A DNA stretch of 64,000 nt, from contig CM043792.1 in NCBI GenBank assembly GCA_023974075.1, forward strand, positions 23,027,319 to 23,091,318, given 5' to 3'. The notes under the pieces were generated by a model, which was not told where the DNA came from, did not search any database, and saw only the letters and a program-made list of their open reading frames with translations. Position numbers and translations under genes: made by a program. Shown here one piece after another: positions 11,201 through 20,000 of this stretch (its first letter is position 1; each line of letters opens with the position of its first letter). Source of the stretch: Chaenocephalus aceratus. Taxonomy: Eukaryota; Chordata; Actinopteri; Perciformes; Channichthyidae.

Positions 11201-13978
11201 CAGGCCTCTTTTTTAACACAAAAATAACTGTGAGTGATTGACAAAATACAATAACTCAGAGTGAGAACTTTCCAGACATGAGTGTGTGTGAGATTGCTGT
11301 CACTTGTCAGCCAGTGTTGTGGTGAGCTCATGGTTAGACAAAGACGCGGGCGGCGGCTAATTTCTATGCCATTACTGGGATCATGGCCTTTCTTCCTGTT
11401 TTCTCACTGCCTGTCATTAGAGCTGGATGCCAGGGGGTGGGCTGGAGGATTGAGGGGGAGATGGAAGGTAAGGTAAGTGTGTGTGAGTTAGAGAGGGTGT
11501 GTGTTTTGTATGTGGAGAGAGCCATTAAAGCCTCATCCAGGTGTTTACTTTGGTCTTGTGAGGGGGACTCAAGTGTGTGAGCAACCTCCTCACATGCCCC
11601 CTCATTCAAAACACACCACTCACTGAGCTCGACAGATAAATACCAGTGCTCCATCACTGGGGGGCGCACTCTCTTTTCACACATTTGAGTAGCGACACAG
11701 CTTGGCACTCATTTTGAAGGAAAACAGTTGTCAAGCCAGGTAAAGATGCTCAGAGAGTTTTAAAATAAAAAAGAGCGATAATGGACTTTCAGTCTGCAAG
11801 CCAAATATACAAATGTTTTCATTTAGCAACAGAATGTTGAGCACACACTGGAGAAAATCTTGCTAGCGTATCTTGAGTCCAGGGTGTAAGCCAAGTGTGT
11901 AAACACGTTATTCCTGAAGCAGTTTGAGGCTAAACTAAACGATCACGCAGCCCTGAACAACCAAGACTCCCAGCTCGCCCACTGCACTGTGCTTTCTTGT
12001 TTGAATGTGTTCACACAGTCATTGATGAGCCAAGCCATTCACTGGCACATAAACATAGTCTGAGTTTCAGGGAGGCAGAAGTGGAAATAACGTGACAAAC
12101 AGTGGCAGACATAGCCATTAGCGTATACATACGCGGACATGCATATTATACACAGAAAACAACCATTAGGGCTGGCTAAGAGAGAGAGAGAGGGAGAGGG
12201 AGAGCGGGAAAAAGTGGTGCAGTGTAATGACTAGGTGGACACCTGGAGCCGGGCGAGATACACCTGGTTCATTGGCCTGGGCAACGCTCCAGGGACCTCG
12301 TTGCACAGAGTGTGTGCATCTGTCCACCACTGGATACATCCATTACACACACACAAGCACGACTCCACTTTACAGGGTTCATACACTTTTTTCACCAATG
12401 ATTTTCAATGACTTTGCCATGACTTCTCAATGACCTTTACCTAACTTTCCATGACCAAAAAAAAATTACCACTGAAAATGGTTAATTTGAACATGGAACA
12501 GGAAAATAGGTCTGCATATGAAACATGTAGTGCCCATCTAAAAACAAATCAAATAGTAGGCTTACTAGCTTCTACACGCTGAAGCAACTGTAGTCAGGGA
12601 GGCAAACTCATCAGGTATGAAAAGGTGACAAGGATCCGAGCCCCCCGACCCCACGGGATATCGGCTTTAAATGAGGAATAACAGAGGATTTTAGCAGTCA
12701 GAAGACTACTAAAACTAAAGCAGCAGGTAATAATAACAGAAACGCCAAAGAGTCACATCTAATAGAAAAATATATATAAGCATTTATTTTAATTGTGTAG
12801 CAGTCAGTTTATAATTCTGGCAGCACTGTTGAGCATTTTGAAAATGTATTCTTTCTATCTTGTATAGCCACTGGTGTAAAGTAACTAAGTTCATAAACTC
12901 AACAAGTACTGTACGTGGGTACAATTTTGAGGTACTTTATTTAAGTATTTCAATGTTTTGCTACTGTGTACTTCTACTCCTCTACAGTTCAGAGGTACAT
13001 GGTGTACTTTCCTCCACTACATGTATTAATACCTTTACTTACTTCACAGATGTGGATGAATGATGTGAAATATAATCAAGTGTTGAATCAGACTTTAGTT
13101 CCACCTGGAGTAAATCCACAAGCTACCCTGCAGTCTACAAAGTCATTCAAACTAGCTGCACCTTTACCAGCTTTGAGAACACTTTCATGATCAATCATTA
13201 TAAAACATATCATATATATTATTCTGAAATGGACCAATCTGCACAAGGACTACTTTTACTGTCCCTACTTTCACTATATTTTGATGAGAATACTTTCTAC
13301 TTTCACTCGAGTCACATTTTGAATGCAGGACTTTTACTGTAACAGAGTATTCCTACATTCTGGTACTTCTACTTTTACTCAAGTACAAGATCTGAGTACT
13401 TCTACTTTTACTCAAGTACAAGATCTGAGTACTTCTACTAAAGTACAAAATCTGAGTACTTCTACTTTTACTCTAGTAAATATCTATACTTATACCACCT
13501 CTGTTTATAGCCTATGAAAACACTATTAGAAAACGAAGGCTAAAGCTAACGTAGCAGATAGTGGACAATGTATGCTAGCTAGCTAGCTCAACGATTATTG
13601 CGACAGAAACACTTTTCAGTTCACATCACGCTCTGCCGCTCTGCTCTGAACTAGAGATGGCAAATCCGGATCATTTTATGGACTCGGAGTCTTCTTGAGT
13701 CAATCATTGAAGAGATCCGGATCATACGAGTCATTTGAGTCATATGAGTCAGCATGACCAAGACCGTAGAAATCCTACCGGTGAAACCGAAAAGTTGTTG
13801 CATTTAACCAGCATATTAAAACTAACGTTACATTAACCTCCGCTACACAGTGTCTTTTGCTTTAATAAAACATGTGTGTGTGTGTGCATTTTAAAAAATA
13901 AGTGTTTTGCATTATATGTATATAGTTATTTTAATATGTTCCTGTACTTAAGCTAATTTTGCACAATTGTGTTTTCAT

Positions 13979-14022
<44 letters not shown>

Positions 14023-17000
14023 TGTATAATTACATTTTATATATTTTATTATATATAACTGTTTTGCAATTTTCTATCATTTGTTTCTTTTTGTGTGCCA
14101 TGTTCAAAATAAACGAGTTTCCAAGTAAGATCCTTATTGGAAATGCAGATATTATTACAGGAGACTGTTGCACAACATGACCATTTTGTTAGAAGTCTAC
14201 ACTGAAACTTAATTTAGAGCCGGAAAAATCGCGGGATCCGTGAATCCAGGTCAATGATCGAGAGAGACCAGTAGCCCTACGAGGACTCAGAGCCGTAACA
14301 TATAGCAGGCAGCAGATCCAGAGATCCAGCAGACTCGTCCCCATGCACGAATCTACAGCAGACTCAGCCCCTCCTCCGGCTCGCACGGCTCCCGCGAGTC
14401 CCACGGCTCCCGCGAGTCCCACGCTCCCGAGTCCCACGCTCCCTCGATGAGTCGCAGCAGACTCAGAGATTTGCGGACTCACGGCTCACTCACGGCTCAC
14501 GGCTCACTCACGGCTCCCGCGAGTCCAACGACTCACGGCTCACTCACGGCTCACGGGACTCTCGCGGGAGCCGGTGGAGGGGCTGAATTTGCTGTTGATT
14601 CGTGCATGGCGACGAGTCTGCTGGATCTCTGGATACAACAACGTTGTAATGTGATTGTACACGTTATAAAGAGAGTAAAGAGTGACGCAATTTATAGTTT
14701 TAATTGTTACGTCACATCAGGTGTAGGACTCAAAGGACTCGGGTTAATCGAGAGGGAGACTCGTCACGACCGGCTCATTACTAGGATCCGGGTTAATGAT
14801 CCGGATGAATCATGACTCGCCCATCTCTACTCTGAACACCTGAACGGCCCGTGCTGTTCACCAGCTGTGCAGTCCTGTGCCACAGTCACTCCGCACAGCT
14901 AACGAACGCACCGTAGATAATGTAGCTGACCCTCATCCCGGAGTAGCAGAGATCAGCCGGCCCGACAGGCAGGAAGACTCGAGCACACAGCTCGCGCTTC
15001 ATATATTAAAAAATAATACCATGCACGTCATGATGGCACATAACAGCTCGCGACCGCAGATTATTTCGGCAATTAGATAAAATGTAAATTATATTTGACG
15101 CAACTTTAGTTACATTTCCATGACTTTTCCAAAACTTTGGGGGAAATATTGTTTTCCATAACTTTTCCAGGGCCTGGAATTTGCATTTTGAATTTCCATG
15201 ACTTTTCCAGGTTTTCAATGACCGACCGTACGAACCCTGATTTTAAAGAAGCCATACCAGCCGATGGATTCCTATCCAGTGGGGAGCCCACTCCTCACAG
15301 CTACTGATGTTGCTATGGCAACAGGAAAACAAACACTGGCGGTGCATGGGATGCCGACCCCTCGCAGTAAGGTAAAGTTTGCTATGCTGCCTTTCTTCTC
15401 CTCTCTTCATCTGTCGTTCAGTGGAGCAGGGAGCAGTCCGCAGCTGTCACTCATGACAAAGGGCAGGCATGCAGTAGACACGCTGATGTATGGCCGTATG
15501 TACTGTGTGTTTATTCAGCACAATAGTGGTCGCTGTGACACAAGTGCAAACGTTTCTCCATACACAGACGGGATGAAAAGACACAGAGCCTTCTTTTCTC
15601 CGCACTCTCCTGCCATTCTGTCCCTCTAGGCTACTGAAGGCACTTCTTACAGTTTCACCAAGACAGCATATTAACTGTTAACAAGCAAGGTTGTAAATGT
15701 GCCCGCTAATTCACTGCTAGGTCCCATCTTTATGCCTTTCTTCCTCTCTCTTGGTACCATCTTTACTATTTGACTTCAGCCCTGCAGATATTGTGATGCC
15801 CCGGTCACCATGGCTAAACACAACACAGCAACACTCAGGTGTGTGTTTAATGGTGGGGATTTGTTAATTCTCTGTAGAACACCACTTTAAAAAGAAACCT
15901 GTTTGCGATTCATAAGCACACACGGCCATTTATAACCTACAGAGGGTACCTCAGAACACAGTGGCTTTTCTGACCACTGGCTCTCCTTTCATTTCCCCTC
16001 AAACCCTTGACATCATCTTCAATTTATGAACAATAATATTATTCATCAAGAATCTGTCATTTATTTTTATAGGCCATTTTTCCCCCTACTGAAAAAAGAA
16101 AAGAAAACAGGGATTTTAAAGAGTCAGCGTGGTTAAGCACTGCATACGTATCATATACCAGTTTGCAAATCTTCATCTTGTTCGCCAAACTCCCCATGGA
16201 GCCCCGCCGCTTCTCCTGCCTCTGTTCACTTTGAAGAATATTTATATTTCATTTCTTAACAGGCCTAATTTTGTCCAAGACAAACATTTTTTCTTCCTTT
16301 TCAAGGGTCAAGTGGCAAATAACTCTTTTCCAGTTGGATCCAAACACACATATCGTGCAAGTTTTATAGAACCCTTATTAAACAAAAAAGGTAAGATGAA
16401 ATTAAACATGGCAACTAGGTCCACTATTCTAATGTCTATGTTTGGAAGTTTGCAGGAAATTAAAACCACAATTAAATAAGTAAACAAATTCCAAACAAAA
16501 TATTTCAGGGCTAAGCAAACACTTTGTTTTGAGACACTTTGAGGGAAGAGAACTCAATTCAGGGTCAGTATGTGATCCTAGAGAGAACGAGGGATGCAGG
16601 TGCTCCTGTCTCAGTGGTGTTATTAACAGCTACACAGTGACTTGGCCCTGCGCCCTGCTACGTATGAACCCTGCCTGTTGTCGCAGAAAGTTGCAGGTGC
16701 TTTGTCTGGGTGAGCTATTGAAACACAACATGCCTTTTCCATCAAAAACAGAGACGGAGAGAATGGCCGACGGAGATAGATGGAGAAACAGACTGAGAGG
16801 AAGCAGAGGTCTGCCTCCATCTGTGTGACAAACTGTCCCGTTCTGTTAGTTCTCCCTCTCTGGGTGACCTCGCTGGATCGCACAGAGGGAGGACACAGGG
16901 GGTCAAATTCCCTGCCATTTATCACCAGCCTTGACCAGGAAGGCTTTGAGATTTCAGGGATTCTTTTAATGCCGTGGTTGAACCAGAGTCCGGTGCAGAC

Positions 17001-20000
17001 CTAACACATGGTTATAAAAAACTAAACAAAGGCTATGCGCTGACGGTTGCTCCGAGGGGTCAGAGTAACCATGCGAGGGTCAATAGAAATCGGTGGATTT
17101 TTGTTATTATTATCCCAGGGAGGACATTCTTGCAGGCCTCACTGGGAGGGGGTGTTGGGGTCATGGTTATAGGTGGGTCAGTAGTGCAGCTGTATCAGAA
17201 AATAGCTCAGTTATTTTGATTCTAAAATGGAAACATATTTTGAGCAAGAGAAAAGGAAGCAGTGCTGCTCCAAACCCCATGAAACTTTTCCACTGGTAGA
17301 CTATTTGCAGAGAAGCTCAAATGGAATTTGTAATCATTGCTGCTATGCAAGTTACAAAGATAAAATAAAATTTATGTGTGGGAGCACATTTCATATATGC
17401 ATGTGAAGGAAGTCACTGTGACCAGAGACTTGTAATGTTAGATTTGAAAACCACCATGTGGCCGCACTGTCACTTGATAAAAATCGGCATTTTAGAAAAT
17501 GACTCAAAAGCGAACCCACTAAACTAACCATGTGTACAGTAGTGCTGTTGAAAAGACTTGTAGGCTCTTTGACTCAAACCCTTTCAAGAGATCAGGCATC
17601 TTATCATGAAACTTATTTCCATAAGGGACAAATGTCAACATATATAAAGTATGACTATTGCACGGCCCTGCCAAATGTAAGAGTGTTATGGTCCACAGAG
17701 AGTGTATACAATGACTAGGGCTGCTCGATTATGGCAAAAATCATAATCTCGATTATTTGGGTCAATAATTGATATCACGATTATTAAAAACGATTATCCA
17801 TTTACTTTGAAAACATCAATTTATTGGAGAAAAACAGTATGTTTTTAACAGTTCATTACCCTGAACTTTAAGTATAATTCAACTGATAAACCAATACAAA
17901 ATAAATGTATTTGAAAAGAAAAAGTAATAATAATAAAAAAATAATCGTTTTAATTTCGATGACGTTGTTTTCGTAATCGTTGCAAGCCATAATCGTAATT
18001 GTGATTAAAATACGATTAATTGAGCAGCCCTAACAATGACCATCTATGACATTGTTAAGATCACCTAACAAGACTGGGAAAGAAAACAGCTGAGGTGGTG
18101 AACCAAGAACAAAAACTTTGCAAATCTGTCATCAAAACAAGTCTGATGTATTTCAACAAATGTACCAGCCAACTGTTTACCCTCCCGCAGTGAAATGCTG
18201 ACCTGCTGCAACCTCATTCAATTTAACAACAGTAGAGAGATGTGGTTTTACTGCGTAGGAATGCAGCGGATGGCTTTACTGGCCAAGAGCAGTCATCCTC
18301 AGGTAAATAAGGTAAAAACAGATCAGCACAATCTAACCCAACTTCTCCCTGCTGACCTGTTGGTATTCCTGGCAGACGTCGGGCTGGGCCAGTTTGTTGG
18401 CAATCTCTTGGAGGTGTGGTTTAAGGAGGGGTTTGGAGCAGCCTCCCAGCACCGCAGCCAGCACCATGAGGGGGGCCCAGGGGTGAGAGGAAGAGGAGAG
18501 GTTTGTCACATGATCCAACAGCAGCTTGAGGAAGACGGCAGGAGGGACAAAGGTCCCCAACAGTTTAGCAGCTGCCAGGCTCTAGATGTTGGTACAGACA
18601 GAGAGAGAGAGAGAGGAGAAGAGAAGCAGAGGCATGAACGAGTGGAAAGAAGGACAGGATCCACTTCTTTAACCTCCCACACATCAAAGATCTACAGAAT
18701 CGTCCTATGTAAACAGGTGCATCCCAAGTCCTTGAGCTGTGCTGAAGTTCAACAGATGTGTCCTGAAATGAATCTGCCTGTTTATAAATGAAATAGTTGT
18801 ATTGGGTCTTGAGCTTTACTAAACCAAACCTGATCCAAAACAGGAAATACAGTATGATGTGTGACTAGCTCTCTGGGACTCACATTGCTGACCACGTCCC
18901 TCTCCGCGTCGGTGCTGGCGCGGTAGAGGATGGCCAGGAGGGGCTGCAGATGCTGGATGCTGTGGTCCTCGGCGTGGAGCAGCAGCAGGGAGAGCAGCTG
19001 AGAGGTCCTGACCCGCGTGGGCACCAGCCAGTCCGTTATGTCGTTGCTAATGGCCGGCACCAGCCGACCCAGGTGTCTCACCACCAGCTCTCTGCAGCCA
19101 AGCCCTGGACGCTCCACTGGAAGAGAACAAGTTCATGTTTTCAAACACATGTATACTCTTCTACTGTTACAGATCAACTTTTGAAGAATTAATTTGCTCT
19201 CACTCCAACTACATTCTTCTCAATTAGTGAATGTCTTTGTTTTCCTGAATGACCTTGATTAATCTCCCCGAGGTGGGTAAGATGTTGATTATCATAAAAG
19301 GTATCTGAATGCCTTTTTGATTAAGTCAGCAAACACCTTGTTTTTGACAGTCCTTGCAACACATTTTTTGGTTCCAGATCGTTCTTCCTTGGTCACTATA
19401 TCAAACTTTTCTGAGAGTTCGTATAGATAACTTTCAAATGTCTGCTGGTTTCTAACTTTTCACTTTGTCTACCAATCTTCTTCTCTCTTTTTTTACAGTT
19501 ATGGTTTCCTCGCAAGGCACTTGTCATTGCAAGTGAAACACTTTCTTAAACAGTCCTTTACATTTGAAATCCAGCAACCCTTGCTCCCCCCTCCTCTTTC
19601 TCGGTCCCACCTTGTTCTTCGCTCCTTTAGGCACACTAATGAGAGGAAGAAGGGACTAAAAGGAAGACAGATATAAATCAGAGAACCACACTAGGACAAG
19701 ACTAAACAAGCCCCTTTCAGGTCGTCTCTCACTGTTCGACAGTGACCCCTTCACACTGGGAGGCCCGGCAGATTTATGATGGCAAGTAAGAGAAAGACAA
19801 AGAGAAAGAGAGAGCCTTTCCCTTCCCTTTCCTGTGCCCAGGCAGAGCCCATATCCATCCACCTTGTCACATGTGTAGCTGTGGGACACATGCAGTTCAT
19901 ATAGGGTCTTCAACCAGAATGCAAAGCATAGGAAATTAACCCATTACATGCAAGCACATGCATGCACTCATTCATCAATGCATGCACGTGTGATGACTGA

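Larger units (their letters stand above)
13652..14829. mobile_element. hAT-like element with perfect 8-bp duplication and internal foldback
   Basis: Flanked by a perfect CTCTGAAC duplication (13644-13651 and 14830-14837), which fits the nTnnnnAn preference reported for hAT insertions. The ends are inverted repeats beginning TAGAGATGG, with CCGGATCATT further in on both sides. GAGTC/GACTC repeats fill both subterminal zones. The middle holds an (AAT)n run (13980-14021) and a long inverted repeat (14315-14402 against 14555-14634). No transposase frame is visible. Confidence 0.85.
12373..15239. mobile_element. Old hAT-like element hosting two later insertions
   Basis: The left end CAGGGTTCATAC and the reverse complement of the right end CAGGGTTCGTACGG match. 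Both ends carry repeated CATGACTTTTCCA-like motifs, as in a repeat family frequent in fish. The flanks (CCACTTTA on the left, ATTTTAAA on the right) do not form a clear 8-bp duplication, so the insertion is old or the ends come from different copies. The interior is interrupted by the elements at 12869-13503 and 13652-14829, and no transposase frame remains. About 1.0 kb is its own sequence. Confidence 0.6.
11024..18356 (-). other. dnaaf5: dnaaf5 intron 6
   Basis: A 7.3 kb non-coding interval holding the nested hAT-like cluster (12373-15239) and a small hAT MITE (17716-18032). The segments 11024-12370 and 15240-17700 show only chance ORFs. Confidence 0.6.

Noticed and set aside
18195..18791. 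198-codon plus-strand frame
   Set aside because: It lies antisense to dnaaf5 exon 6, which has strong homology and splice sites on the minus strand.
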